A DNA stretch of 64,000 bases from Caulobacter sp. NIBR2454 (GCF_027474405.1 NZ_CP114871.1:2613001-2677000), one strand, 5' to 3'; positions 25,980 to 35,446 are shown, numbered from the stretch's first letter. Notes: generated from the letters alone by a model not told the origin. Numbers and translations are program-made.

Positions 25980-26281
25980 TCGAGAGCGACCGCCAACTTC
26001 CAGGCGGCGTCGACCACGGGACGGATATCGTTTTCTTCCACGTCCGCCAGATAGAGGCGCATCACGCCAGGCCGGCCCGGTATGGACTGGCAGGCGGCGT
26101 AGCGGCGGATGAACGCCTCCTGCTCGCTGGCCGGCACCTTGACGGTGATCCAGCCGTCCTGCGGCCAGCCCCAGGTGGCGAAGGCGCGGTCGCGGACACG
26201 GTATTCCCGGGTACCTAACACCTCGCGTTCCCGCGCCCGCGGAAAACTGAGGACCAGCTTGCGGAAGGCTTCGGGCGTCAT
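25976..26281 (-). CDS. MmcQ/YjbR family DNA-binding-type protein
   Basis: A 101-residue protein of the CyaY-like fold: MTPEAFRKLVLSFPRARERE, then FATWGWPQDGWITVKV and the C-terminal DIRPVVDAAWKLAV. Family members are annotated as DNA-binding on structural grounds, with no clear role. It is the last gene before the halogenase operon and lies 9 bp past that operon's last stop, so it may be read with it, though the function looks unrelated. Confidence 0.85.
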   Translation of the reverse strand: MTPEAFRKLVLSFPRAREREVLGTREYRVRDRAFATWGWPQDGWITVKVPASEQEAFIRRYAACQSIPGRPGVMRLYLADVEENDIRPVVDAAWKLAVALD

Positions 26282-26290
26282 GGGTCGAGG

Positions 26291-27778
26291 CTAGGCCGCG
26301 ATGGGGCAGTAGCGGTTGATGAAAGCCTGGTGCGAGGGCATGCGCTCGACCGCGCGCGCGATGTTGCCCTTCAGGTCGGTGAGCGCCCCGCGCAGCTGCT
26401 CTGGCGGCATCAGATGGCCCATATGGTGATAGGCGCGCGGCTCCAGCCGTTGGCCCAGCATCACCTGCAGCCAGGAGTCGACCTGGAACAGCTCGCCCGG
26501 CGCCTGGAAGACCTGACCGCTGTCCCTGAACAGGGCCAGACGGTGGGCCAGGGTGTCGGGAATCTCCATGGTCCGCACGTGGTTCCAGTACGGGCTGTCG
26601 GTGCGTTCGGTCACGTTATAGTGCAGCACGATGAAGTCCCGGATCTTGAGGATTTCGTCGTCCGCCAGGTTGTTGAACCGGTCGCTGAGGGCGTCGTTGC
26701 AGCCCTGGAACGGGAACAGCTGAAGCAGCCGGTGGACCGCGATCATGATCATGTGGATCGAGGTCGATTCCAGCGGCTCGATGAACCCGGCGGCCAAGCC
26801 CAGCGAGACGCAGTTCTTGTGCCACGCCTTGTGGCGGCGGCCAGCGCGGAAGCGGATGAGCTTGGGCTCGATCAGCATCTCGCCCTCGATCATGTTTTCG
26901 AGCTGCTGCAGGCCTTCCTCGTCGGTCATGTATTCGCTGCTGAAGACCAGGCCGTTGCCGACCCGCTGCTGGAGCGGGATGCCCCATAGCCACCCCGCCT
27001 TGTGGGCGATGGCGCGGGTATAGGGGCCGGGCTCGACCGTCGTGCTGGTCTGGACAGCCCAGGCGCGATCATTGGGCAGCCAGCGGCCCCAGTCCTCGAA
27101 GCCGATCCCCAGGGCGCCGTTGATCAGCAGGCCGCGGAAGCCGGTGCAGTCGATGAAGAGATCACCCTCGACCACCTCGCCCGACTCCAAGACCAGGGCC
27201 TCGATGAAGCCGTTGTCGGAGCGTTGCCGGACCTCGACGATCTTGCCCTCGACCCGGCGAACGCCCTTGTCCTCGCACTTCTGGCGCAGGTAGCGGCCGT
27301 AGAGGGTCGCATCGATATGGTAGGCGTAGTTCAGCGACGCGTTGTCGTCGGTATAGAAGCGGTGCTGCTCGGCCGCCTTCAATTCAAGGCAGTAATCGCC
27401 AAGGTCACCGCCGAACCCCTGCGCCTTGGCCGCCAGCCACATGTGGTGGAAGTGACCCAGCCAGGTGGATTTGCCGACCTGCCCGAAGGAGTGGATGTAG
27501 CGGTCGCCGATCTCGCCCCAATTCTCGAACGAGATACCGAGTTTGAAGGTCGCCTGGGTCGCGCTCATGAACTCGCGCTCGTCCAGCTTGAGCAAGGCGT
27601 TGAAGGTGCGCGCGGTGGGGACGGTGGACTCCCCCACCCCGACCGTGCCGATCTCGTCGGACTCGACCAGGATGATCTCCAGCAACGGCCCCAGTTGCCG
27701 CGACAGGGCGGCCGCGGCCATCCAGCCGGCTGAGCCGCCGCCAGCGACAACGACCCTTTTGACGACCTGTCCGTTCAT
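26291..27778 (-). CDS. flavin-dependent tryptophan halogenase family protein
   Basis: A 495-residue member of the tryptophan-halogenase family, which uses FADH2, O2 and halide to chlorinate or brominate an aromatic ring. The dinucleotide motif GGGSAG is at 13-18, the active-site Lys at 79 (TFKLGISF), the halogenase WxWxIP motif at 263-268 (WLWGIP) and PLEST at 335-339. All key features are present, so it is likely active. Substrate unknown: some relatives, such as BrvH, act on free indole in vitro. It is the last gene of a SapC-cupin-halogenase operon next to a TonB-dependent receptor; in this group the physiological substrate is not established. No flavin reductase gene is nearby. Confidence 0.9.
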   Translation of the reverse strand: MNGQVVKRVVVAGGGSAGWMAAAALSRQLGPLLEIILVESDEIGTVGVGESTVPTARTFNALLKLDEREFMSATQATFKLGISFENWGEIGDRYIHSFGQVGKSTWLGHFHHMWLAAKAQGFGGDLGDYCLELKAAEQHRFYTDDNASLNYAYHIDATLYGRYLRQKCEDKGVRRVEGKIVEVRQRSDNGFIEALVLESGEVVEGDLFIDCTGFRGLLINGALGIGFEDWGRWLPNDRAWAVQTSTTVEPGPYTRAIAHKAGWLWGIPLQQRVGNGLVFSSEYMTDEEGLQQLENMIEGEMLIEPKLIRFRAGRRHKAWHKNCVSLGLAAGFIEPLESTSIHMIMIAVHRLLQLFPFQGCNDALSDRFNNLADDEILKIRDFIVLHYNVTERTDSPYWNHVRTMEIPDTLAHRLALFRDSGQVFQAPGELFQVDSWLQVMLGQRLEPRAYHHMGHLMPPEQLRGALTDLKGNIARAVERMPSHQAFINRYCPIAA

Positions 27779-27790
27779 GGCGATCTCCCG

Positions 27791-28825
27791 TCAGCGGTTG
27801 AGGCGATTGAGCAGTTGGGCGCGCAGGCGGCGGGCCTGTATCGCGTCCATGGGTCCGAGGGGGCCACGCATCTGTTCAGGCAGGTGTGCGCCAGCACGGT
27901 CAGAGGGGCCGAAAAGGTAGTAGTCGAACAGCCGGCGCCAGGCCTGCTTCTCGAAGTCGGGGCGGTCGCGCAGGCTGAGCAGCCCGTGCAGCAGGGTGTT
28001 CATGGGGGTGTCCATGAAGCCGGGCGCGGTGTTCCACCAGTAGTTGACCAGCACGTTGAAGGGATCGAGCGCCTGGACGTGGTGCCACCACAGGGCGGGG
28101 TAGATCAGCACGTCGCCCGGCTCCAGCTCGGCCATCTGGGCGGCGGCCATGGCGTCGGTGAAACGAGGATGACGGTTGAGGTCAGGGTTCTCGAAATCGA
28201 CCATGCTGACCACCTGACCGCCGGGGGTCGGCTCCAGGGGGCCGGGATAGAGATTGGCGACCTGATCGGGCGGAAACAGGGTGAAGCGGCGCCGGCCGAC
28301 CGCGCAGCAGGCGATATTGTTGGACATGTCATAGTGGGCGGTGGCGGTGGTGCGGTTGCCCAGCCAGATGCCGACCAGCGGCCCTTGCTCGCCGAACACC
28401 GCCGAGGGAACGGCCAGATCGTTCTCGGCGCGCAGACCCGGCAGGTAGGTGTCGATATCGGTGGAGCCGACATAGAGCGACGGCGCGTCGGGATCGTCGA
28501 GGTGGGTCGCGATCCGGTCCATGAACTCAGCCAGGCGCACGCGCCCGGCCTGAAAGTTCATGCCGCCGCGGTCCTCGTCATAGAAGAAGCGGCCCCTGAT
28601 CGCCGGGTCGCCTTCATAGGCGACGACGGGCTGGCCGCTGTCGTGGGTGGCGATATAGGCCATGGCCGCCTGCGGCGACTTCAGGCCCTCGCGCACCAGC
28701 GGCCAGTCGCGGGCCATGCCCTTGAAGACCTTCGGCTGCTGGCCGTGCAGGATGGCGTCGAAGTCGATGTCCTGGGGCGCCACACCCTCGACGACCTCGG
28801 TCCGGCGCACGACGTCGATCATCAC
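27791..28825 (-). CDS. cupin-like (JmjC-type) dioxygenase family protein
   Basis: A 344-residue protein of the JmjC-like cupin family. The HxD iron site is visible as His164 and Asp166 (TATAHYDMSNN), with a second His at about 248 (LWWHHVQ) completing the 2-His-1-carboxylate triad. PKVFKGMARDWPLV at the N-terminus and GDVLIYPALWWHHV fit this family, in which members hydroxylate protein or small-molecule targets with 2-oxoglutarate. Start overlaps the SapC stop by 4 bp. In several genomes this gene goes with a tryptophan halogenase, SapC and a TonB receptor. Substrate unknown. Confidence 0.85.
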   Translation of the reverse strand: MMIDVVRRTEVVEGVAPQDIDFDAILHGQQPKVFKGMARDWPLVREGLKSPQAAMAYIATHDSGQPVVAYEGDPAIRGRFFYDEDRGGMNFQAGRVRLAEFMDRIATHLDDPDAPSLYVGSTDIDTYLPGLRAENDLAVPSAVFGEQGPLVGIWLGNRTTATAHYDMSNNIACCAVGRRRFTLFPPDQVANLYPGPLEPTPGGQVVSMVDFENPDLNRHPRFTDAMAAAQMAELEPGDVLIYPALWWHHVQALDPFNVLVNYWWNTAPGFMDTPMNTLLHGLLSLRDRPDFEKQAWRRLFDYYLFGPSDRAGAHLPEQMRGPLGPMDAIQARRLRAQLLNRLNR

Positions 28826-29541
28826 GCGGTCGCCCGCTTGCGGTTCTTCAGCTCGATCAGGCGACCGATATTGCCGAGGGACGACATGACGCTGTGAGCC
28901 AGCCGCAGCAGACCCGACTGATGAACCTGTTCAAGGTCGGCGCCGGCCAGGCGGGCGAGCCGCTCCTGATCGATGGTCAGCAGGCCAGGGACGTCGTACT
29001 CGACCGTTTCGTCCAGACGGATTCCGACAGCGACCGGCTCGATCAGCTCCAGCCGTTCGAAGACGGCGAACATCGCCTTGCTGGCGTCGAGCCCTTCGTA
29101 GAGCGCGCCCAGGGTGCGGGTGATCTGCTGCAGGTAGGGCGCATTGCCGCCGGCGGGCAGAAACAGCGGCTCGCCCTCCGTCCGGCTGATGCGGGGATGG
29201 GCGACATCCACATGGATCATCGGCTCGGCCGACCCTTGCTGGACGCCGATGGAGAACGGGCCGCGCCGATGGACGGCGGGAACGTAACGGGCCTGCCAGG
29301 CGTCGCCGTCCAGGAACAGGTTTTCGTCGCGATCCAGGCCGAGCAACACGACGGACTGCAATTGGCCGTTCGCATCGCGGCGGAAGAAGATCGGGTATTC
29401 GCGCTGGAGTTCGTCGAACTCGGTGGGAAAGACCAGCGCCTGGTTCACGGCGTCGCCGTACCGAGGCCCGTGCCGGGTGATCACCCGCAGGTCCATGTGG
29501 TCGATGTTGTTGAGCAACATCAGGTTGGTCATGTTCGCCAT
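28822..29541 (-). CDS. SapC family protein
   Basis: A 239-residue protein of the SapC family (named after a Campylobacter S-layer locus gene; function unproven). Characteristic parts are VFPTEFDELQREYPIFFRRD, LLGLDRDENLFLDGDAWQAR, YVPAVHRRGPFSIG and a C-terminal segment ending near IELKNRKRATA. The start MANMTNLMLLNN was preferred; Met at residue 4 is an alternative. It is the first gene of the operon with the cupin and halogenase genes, with ATGA overlap. It lies just past the receptor gene's terminator. Confidence 0.85.
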   Translation of the reverse strand: MANMTNLMLLNNIDHMDLRVITRHGPRYGDAVNQALVFPTEFDELQREYPIFFRRDANGQLQSVVLLGLDRDENLFLDGDAWQARYVPAVHRRGPFSIGVQQGSAEPMIHVDVAHPRISRTEGEPLFLPAGGNAPYLQQITRTLGALYEGLDASKAMFAVFERLELIEPVAVGIRLDETVEYDVPGLLTIDQERLARLAGADLEQVHQSGLLRLAHSVMSSLGNIGRLIELKNRKRATA

Positions 29542-29579
29542 TCCCGCACTGTCCGTCCGCGCCACGCCGGAGGCAAGAA

Positions 29580-29607
29580 AGGGGCCGCTGTGGGAGCAGC
29601 GGCCCCT
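29580..29607 (-). terminator. terminator between the TonB receptor and the SapC operon
   Basis: Perfect stem AGGGGCCGCTG / CAGCGGCCCCT, followed on the minus strand by TTCTT, 23 bp past the receptor stop and 39 bp before the SapC start. It may limit read-through from the receptor gene. Confidence 0.75.
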
Positions 29608-29630
29608 CCCCTCACCTTGGACGGGTCCGA

Positions 29631-32600
29631 CTAGAAGCGATAGCGGGCGCCCAGGAGATAGCGGGTGTCGAGTTCCTGCGCGTACCAGAGCTGGTTGGGA
29701 TCACGAGCGTAGGTCCGCAAGTTCTCCTTGGTCAGGTTGATGCCTTCGAAGGAAATCGCCAGCTTCTCGGTGACGTCGTAGCTGATGTTGAAGTCCAGCT
29801 GGCCAAAGGGTTCGACAAAGACCGGGTTGCGCCCTTCCCCGCGGTTCGTGGCGGACAGGTACTTGGCCCGCCAGTTGTAGGCGATCCGGGCCGAGATCCC
29901 GTTCTTGTCGTAGATCAGCGTGGCGTTGGCCGTATCGCTGAGCCCGAGCAGGGCGAACTGGTCCTCGCTGGGGTCGGAGCCGATGTCGAAGCCGACGTCG
30001 CCATCCACCATGGTGTAGGCCCCCGCGACGCCGAAGCCGGTGTCGCCGAAGAAGTGCTGAGCCGCGATTTCGAAGCCGTGGATCTTGCCGGTGCGGTTGT
30101 TGATCGGCTGGGCCACGTTGAAGCTGTAGAGCGGATCCGCGGCGTTGGCCTCGATGTCGACGCTCGACAGGATCTGATCGACGAAGGCCTGGTTGAGATC
30201 GCCCCCCGGCGCGCGGTTGGCCTGGAACTGGGCGCGGGCCGCGTCGGCTGAACCGGTGGTCTGGAGCAGCGCCGTCATGGTGAAGAGGTTGACGTCGGTC
30301 TGGTCGGCGCCGAGCCCCGTGAGCAACTCTCGCGCCGTGCCCGATCGGGTGCCCGGCAGGCCGGTGCTGGGATCGCGCAGGCCGAACAGGTTGCGCTCGA
30401 TGGTGCCGGTGCCGACGAAGTTGTTGACCCGCTTTTCGAAGAAGCCGGCCGAGATGTAGCTGGACGGCTTGTAGTACCACTCCAGCGACACATCGAAGTT
30501 GTCCGAGATCAGCGGGTCGAGATCGGGGTTGCCCGACGTGCCCAGAGGCACCGCGCCGTTGGCGGTCGGCCGGTTTGGCTGGTTGGCGGCGGCGGCGGCG
30601 AACAGATTGCCAAAGTCCGGACGCGCGATGGTGCGGCTGAACGAGAAGCGGCCGACCAGGTCATCCCGCAGGTCGATCGAGAAATCGAGCGCCGGCAGCA
30701 GGTTGTTGTACTTGCCCGAGCCGGAGATCGGCTCGTAGGTGTTCGAGGTCGCCACGGCGAAGTCGTTGTCCGCGGTCCACAGGATGGCGCGGGGGGCGCC
30801 GCACCAGCGAGATGGAGTCGACCTTGGTCTGCTCATAGCGGACGCCGGCCACCAGGGTGGCGTTGCGGCCGCCGATTTCGCCACGCCAGGTCAGCTGGCC
30901 ATAGACGGCCCAGATGTCTTCATCGACGCGGTTGTCGTTCTGGCCGGTGACGCCCACCGCGTTGCCGCGGGCGGCGTAGACCGGAGACAGGGCGTCGTAC
31001 AGATCGATGGCGTCGGCGCGGAAGGCGACGAGACCGGCGCCGGACTGGCCGGCGTCGAACTTGTCGAAACGGCAGGCCAGGCAGAAGCTTTCGACCAGAT
31101 TGCCGGCGTACTGGCTTACATCCCGCGGATTGGAGATGCCCCAGCTGCCCAGATCCTGCTGCGTCGAGAGGGACTCCTGGCGCATCTTGGAATTGCGATA
31201 GTTGGCGCCGAAGTCGAAGCGGCTGCCATTGTCGTCCAGCTCATAACCAGCGTCGACGCGGATCTCCTTGACCTTCTGGGTCTGGGACTGGGACCAGGTC
31301 CGCGCCACCTGAGAACCCAGATCGCCAATGTCGAGGGTTCCATTGCCATTGGCGTTGCCGGTGCGGTCGTTGATCGTCACCGACTGGATCGGAATCTTGC
31401 CGCCGTAGTCGACCGAGTGAGACGAGATCACCGGCGCGCCGATGGCCACCGCCGTGGAGCTGGCGCCGTTGCGGGCGTCGGGCAGGCTATCCGACTTGGA
31501 GATGTGACCGTCCAGGGAGACCGTGAACCGGTCGGTCAGCTCCCAGGTGGCGTTGCCGGCGTAGGATTCCAGCGTGTCCTTGTTGGCTCGGTATTGCTGC
31601 TCGAAACCCACATCCTTCACGCCCGACAGGTTCTCCTGCAGGAAGACCGCCGTGGCCACCACCGGATTGCTGTCGAAGGTCACGCGGTCAAAGGGACGGT
31701 TGAACCAGTTGCTCTGGTCGTTCCGACGCTCGAAGGACGAGTTCTCGGCGTAGAGAGCGTCGGCCGTCAGGGTCAGGGTGTCCGTCGGCTTCCACTGCAG
31801 GGTCAGCTGGCCGTTGACCCGCTCGCGCTCGCCTTGCGAGAAGTGATAGCGGCTGTCGTTGGGGATCGCGACCAGTGTGCTGGCGTTGGACGGCGCGTTG
31901 GTGATCTGGGTGGCGTTGTTGGCGCGCACGAAGCCGTTGGCCGGGTTGATGAATTCGCCATACGTGCGGATGTTCCACTCGTTGGAGGTGGCGCTGCGGC
32001 TGGTGAAATTGCGCTTCTGATAGCTGCCGAACAGAGCGACGCCGAAGGTCTCGCTGTCGTTCATCCAATTGATGAGGCCCGACAGTTCCGGGGTGATCTT
32101 GTCGGCGTCCTCAAGCTTCTCGTCGATGCCGGTGTCGTACAGGCCCTTGACCCCGACGCTGCCGCTGAAGCCCGGTTCGCGGGCCTCGAGCGGGCGACGG
32201 GTGCGGACGTTGATGCTGGCGCCGATGCCGCCCGACGGGATCGCCGCGCGGCCGGTCTTGTAGACCTCCAGCGTGCTGACGCCTTCGGAGGCGAGGTTGG
32301 AGAAGTCGAAGGAGCGACTGGTGCCGCCGGCGAAGTCCGCCGACTGGTCGCCGCCCACCGTGCGGACGTTGGCCGTAGGCATGGAGCGGCCGTTGACGGT
32401 CACCAGATTGAACCCGCCGCCAAAGCCCCGGACGGTGACTTCCGAGCCCTCGCCGTTGGTGCGGTCGATGGCCACGCCCGGGATGCGCTGAAGCGACTCC
32501 GCCAGGTTGGTGTCGGGGAATTTGCCGATGTCCTCGGCGGCGATGGCTTCGACCACGCCGCTGTTCTCACGCTTGATCGCCAGAGCGCGGTCCAGGGACG

Positions 32601-32733
32601 CGCGGATACCGGTCACGATGACCGCATCGACTTCGGTGCCGGCGTCCTGTGCGGATGCATGACCGGCCGCCAGCAGGGCGGCGGACATGGCGAACAAGGA
32701 CGCGGATGTCTTCAGGCTGTGACGCCTAATCAT
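29631..32733 (-). pseudogene. TonB-dependent receptor (Xanth-Caulo type), frameshifted
   Basis: An outer-membrane beta-barrel transporter, about 1033 residues once one base is removed. N-terminal signal (MIRRHSLKTSASLFAMSAAL), TonB box region, plug (EDIGKFPDTNLAESLQRIPG followed by VAIDRTNGEGSEVTVRGFGG), then a long barrel ending in RYRF. It matches the TIGR01782 type that often takes up carbohydrates. The frame breaks at a run of six Gs (30791-30796): the first frame reads SLVRRP and the other carries on as RAILWTADNDF. Deleting one G restores a single frame with length 3102. It is either a true disabling mutation, phase variation at the G run or a sequencing error. It is next to the halogenase operon. 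Confidence 0.8.
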
Positions 32734-32904
32734 GGTCGTTCCCCCAAATTTGCGCCCTTTGGCCCGGGCTTAGGTTATTTTTGACGTCGAAGTCAGTTTT
32801 ACCTCGGGCGACCCTAATTCGAGTCTGAAAGGCGACAACTTAACGGCGACTGAGGTACCGGTAACATTGCGAAATGTGGCCGGTCAATGCGCGAAAAGCG
32901 CTTT

Positions 32905-32918
32905 TGACAGCGCTGACA
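32905..32918. promoter_or_regulatory. candidate LacI-family operator
   Basis: TGACAGCGCTGACA fits the TGnnAnCGnTnnCA pattern of LacI/GalR operators. It lies about 170 bp upstream of the receptor start. Carbohydrate-type TonB receptors are often controlled by LacI repressors. Confidence 0.5.
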
Positions 32919-32974
32919 TCACTTTTTGTGACCGCTAACATTTCCCCCAGCGGTTGTTTTGCCGCAATGGTCAA

Positions 32975-33013
32975 AATGACACCGGGATCATCTTGAATGA
33001 CACCGGGGTCATT
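32975..33013. promoter_or_regulatory. twin AATGACACCGGG repeats
   Basis: AATGACACCGGGATCAT (32975) and AATGACACCGGGGTCATT (32996) are spaced 21 bp start to start, two DNA turns. Each is a near-palindrome of AATGAC and GTCATT. They look like a cooperative binding site for one regulator. Confidence 0.5.
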
Positions 33014-33043
33014 TCGCCAACCGCGGCTGTCGTCGCTCAGGGC

Positions 33044-33080
33044 AAAAAAATGGCGGGGCCTGGATAAGGTCCCGCCATTT
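33044..33080 (-). terminator. terminator of the DUF885 peptidase gene
   Basis: Stem AAATGGCGGGACC / GGCCCCGCCATTT with a TTATCCA loop, then TTTTTGCCC on the minus strand. One mismatch. Confidence 0.85.
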
Positions 33081-33103
33081 GGAGCTGATTATTGAGGCTA
33101 GGT

Positions 33104-34879
33104 TCAGCTGGCCGGGGTCGGCGCGGCTTTGCTCTGGGCGATGAAGTCGTCCATCTCGTCCGCCAGGGCCGGAAGGGTGGCGACACCCAGGGCCAGGAAG
33201 CGGTCGTGGAAGGCCTTGATGTCGAACTTGGGCCCCAGCTCCGCTTCGGCCTTGGCCCGGATGCGCAGAATCTCGATCTCGCCCAGCTTGTAGGCCAGGG
33301 CCTGACCCGGCCAGGTGATGTAGCGGTCGATCTCGGTCGCCACCTCATGGTCCGACAGGGCCGTGTGGTCGCGCAGATAGGCCAGGGCCTGGTCGCGAGT
33401 CCACCCCTTGGAATGGACGCCCGTATCGATCACCAGACGTGCGGCGCGCCACATCTCATAGGTCAGGCGGCCGTAGTCGTCGTACGGCGTCTCATACACG
33501 CCCATCTCAATGCCCAACTTCTCGGTATAGAGGCCCCAGCCCTCGCCATAGGCCGAGATGTAGGTCTGGGTGCGGTACGGCGGCAGGCCCTTGATGTCGC
33601 GCTGGACCAGACCCTGGAAGGCGTGGCCGGGGCTGCACTCATGCACCGTCAGGGCGGCGAGATTATACTTCGGGCGCGACGGCAGGTCGTAGGTGTTCAG
33701 CTGGCACGAGCCGTTGCCGCCGCGACCGGCGGTGTAGAACGGCGCGATGTTGGCCGGCACCGGGATCAGGGTGAAGGGCGTGGGCGCCAGCTTGCCGAAG
33801 AAGCGCTCCAGCTGGCCATCGACCTTCTTGTTGATCCAGGCCCCGTACCACAGCAGGTGCTCAGGCTTGTCGAACTTGAACTGCGGGTCGGTCTTGAGGA
33901 AGGTGTTGAAGGCCTTCAGGTCGCCCTTGAAGCCGACCTTGTCCTTGATCACGCCCATCTCCGCTTCGATGCGGGCGACTTCCTTCAGGCCGATCTGGTG
34001 GATCTGGTCGGGGGTCAGGTCGGTGGTCGTGTATTGCCGGATCTGCGACTGGTAGAAGGCCTTGCCGTCCGGCAGCTCGCTGGCGCCCAGGGTGGTGCGC
34101 GCCTTGGGCATGTATTCAGTGCGCATGAAGGTCAGCAGCTTCTGGTGCGCGGGAATCACCGCCTGGCCGATCACCGTCTCGGCCTCGGCGCGCAGGCGGG
34201 CCTGGTCGGCGGCCGGCACATTCCGGCTCATGTTCACGAAGGGCTCGTAGAACAGGTTGGCCTTCGGATCGGTCACCTCGGCGACGGTGGCGATCGAGAC
34301 GTCACGCCCGGCCAGGGCGGCGCGGGGCTGGCTGAAGCCGCGCTTGAGGCCCGCGCGCATGTTGTCGATCTGATCGTCGTAATAACGCGGCACGCCACGC
34401 AGGCGCGACAGGTACTGCTCGTAGTCGGCGGTGCTGGTCATGGCCCGGCGGGCTTGGCCCGCCACCCCGGCCCAGAACGAGCTGTCGGCGTTGAACGGCA
34501 TCTCGTGCAGCTTGAAGCGGCCGTCCTCGACGAAGTTGTCGATCTGATGCTTGTAGACCGCATAGGTCGTGCGCTCGGAGATCGGCAGCACCGACGGATC
34601 GATGGTCTTCAGCTGCTTTTGCACCTCGATCCAATAGGCCAGGCGGCGCGCCTCGGCGGCGGCGCTGACGTCGGGCAGCATGGGCGAGCCGCGCTGCGGC
34701 GTCTCCTTCTGGCGCCAGGCCCACTCGGCGTCGGCGATCTTGCGGAAGGCGGCGGTGGTCGAGGCCGCCGCATCGGCGGCGGGCGGAGCGGCCGGCGCCT
34801 GGGCGCTCGCGGCGCCGCAAAGCGCGGTCAGGCTGACACTGGCCGCCAATGCGGCGGCGAAAACGATGCGGTTGTTCAT
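33104..34879 (-). CDS. DUF885 family zinc metallopeptidase, exported
   Basis: A 591-residue protein. The N-terminal MNNRIVFAAALAASVSLTAL is a signal peptide with a SAQA cleavage area, so it works in the periplasm or outside. The zinc site is HECSPGH (His413, Glu414, His419), the family's HExxPGH motif, with LTVHECSPGHAFQGLVQRD around it. The downstream stretch GWGLYTEKLGIEMGVYETPY is also typical. Members are thought to be peptidases, often with dipeptide or carboxypeptidase-like activity. It stands alone and has its own terminator. Confidence 0.88.
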   Translation of the reverse strand: MNNRIVFAAALAASVSLTALCGAASAQAPAAPPAADAAASTTAAFRKIADAEWAWRQKETPQRGSPMLPDVSAAAEARRLAYWIEVQKQLKTIDPSVLPISERTTYAVYKHQIDNFVEDGRFKLHEMPFNADSSFWAGVAGQARRAMTSTADYEQYLSRLRGVPRYYDDQIDNMRAGLKRGFSQPRAALAGRDVSIATVAEVTDPKANLFYEPFVNMSRNVPAADQARLRAEAETVIGQAVIPAHQKLLTFMRTEYMPKARTTLGASELPDGKAFYQSQIRQYTTTDLTPDQIHQIGLKEVARIEAEMGVIKDKVGFKGDLKAFNTFLKTDPQFKFDKPEHLLWYGAWINKKVDGQLERFFGKLAPTPFTLIPVPANIAPFYTAGRGGNGSCQLNTYDLPSRPKYNLAALTVHECSPGHAFQGLVQRDIKGLPPYRTQTYISAYGEGWGLYTEKLGIEMGVYETPYDDYGRLTYEMWRAARLVIDTGVHSKGWTRDQALAYLRDHTALSDHEVATEIDRYITWPGQALAYKLGEIEILRIRAKAEAELGPKFDIKAFHDRFLALGVATLPALADEMDDFIAQSKAAPTPAS

Positions 34880-34995
34880 TCAATCCCCCAGGACCCAAGG
34901 GCGCGATGTCAGTCGCCGCCGCGCCGATGGTCAAGACGAGATTGGAATAACGCCGGCGCCGCAGCGGGCGTGACGATCATCTGAGGAAAAGGAAG

Positions 34996-35069
34996 TGGCT
35001 GGGGAACTAGGACTCGAACCTAGAATGACGGTACCAAAAACCGCAGTGTTACCATTACACCATTCCCCA
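34996..35069 (-). tRNA. tRNA-Gln (anticodon UUG)
   Basis: On the minus strand a 74-nt tRNA including encoded CCA. Acceptor stem TGGGGAA / TTCCCCA, anticodon loop TTTTGGT with UUG, and a T-loop GGTTCGAGTCC. The sequence matches the usual bacterial tRNA-Gln. Confidence 0.92.
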
Positions 35070-35235
35070 GCAGGAACGGCGAACACCCCTGGGGGGCGTC
35101 GGCGAGGGCGTGGGAATAGCGCAGGCGATTTGCGGATGCAACGGGGCTGTGACGGCCTTTTGCGGATTTTATCCGTCGGGCTTCTCCGTCGCTTGCAGAG
35201 GCAAGCGCCCTCCCCTATAAGCCCCCTCCTCAAGT

Positions 35236-35312
35236 CGGAGTGTGGCTCAGTCTGGTAGAGCACCGCGTTCGGGACGCGGGGGTCGCAGGTTCGAATCCTG
35301 CCACTCCGACCA
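35236..35312 (+). tRNA. tRNA-Pro (anticodon CGG)
   Basis: A 77-nt tRNA with encoded CCA. Acceptor stem CGGAGTG / CACTCCG, anticodon loop TTCGGGA with CGG, and T-loop GTTCGAATC. D-arm TGGCTCAGTCTGGTAGAGCA is standard. Confidence 0.94.
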
Positions 35313-35446
35313 TCTTCCCCCCAACATTTGCACATTGTGCTCCCCTCGCCCGGGGAGGCGGCCGTCCATGGCCATTTCTTAATCCGCCGGGCCATTTCCT
35401 GTTTGGCGAATTCCGTTAGTTTGCGGCGCAGCAGACAGGACCCTTG

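Larger units (their letters stand above)
32734..33103. promoter_or_regulatory. receptor promoter region with operator-like sites
   Basis: This 370-bp AT-richer gap holds no gene. It contains a LacI-type palindrome, twin AATGACACCGGG repeats and the terminator of the peptidase gene described separately. The receptor promoter must lie here, but no clear -10/-35 pair can be picked out. Confidence 0.6.

Noticed and set aside
28822-29541. Reading SapC as antimicrobial peptide or S-layer secretion factor
   Set aside because: The name comes from an unrelated gene context and no functional evidence is in the sequence. Nearness to the S-layer-like genes may be chance.
30791-30796. Programmed ribosomal frameshifting in the receptor
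   Set aside because: There is no clear slippery heptamer with a downstream pseudoknot, and other receptors of this type are not known to use it. A one-base insertion explains the data more simply.
30739-32784. Long plus-strand open frame opposite the Xanth-Caulo receptor
   Set aside because: It is a mirror of the receptor's codon bias in GC-rich DNA. It has low-complexity composition (Gly, Val, Ala, Asp, His) and no recognisable motif or ribosome site.
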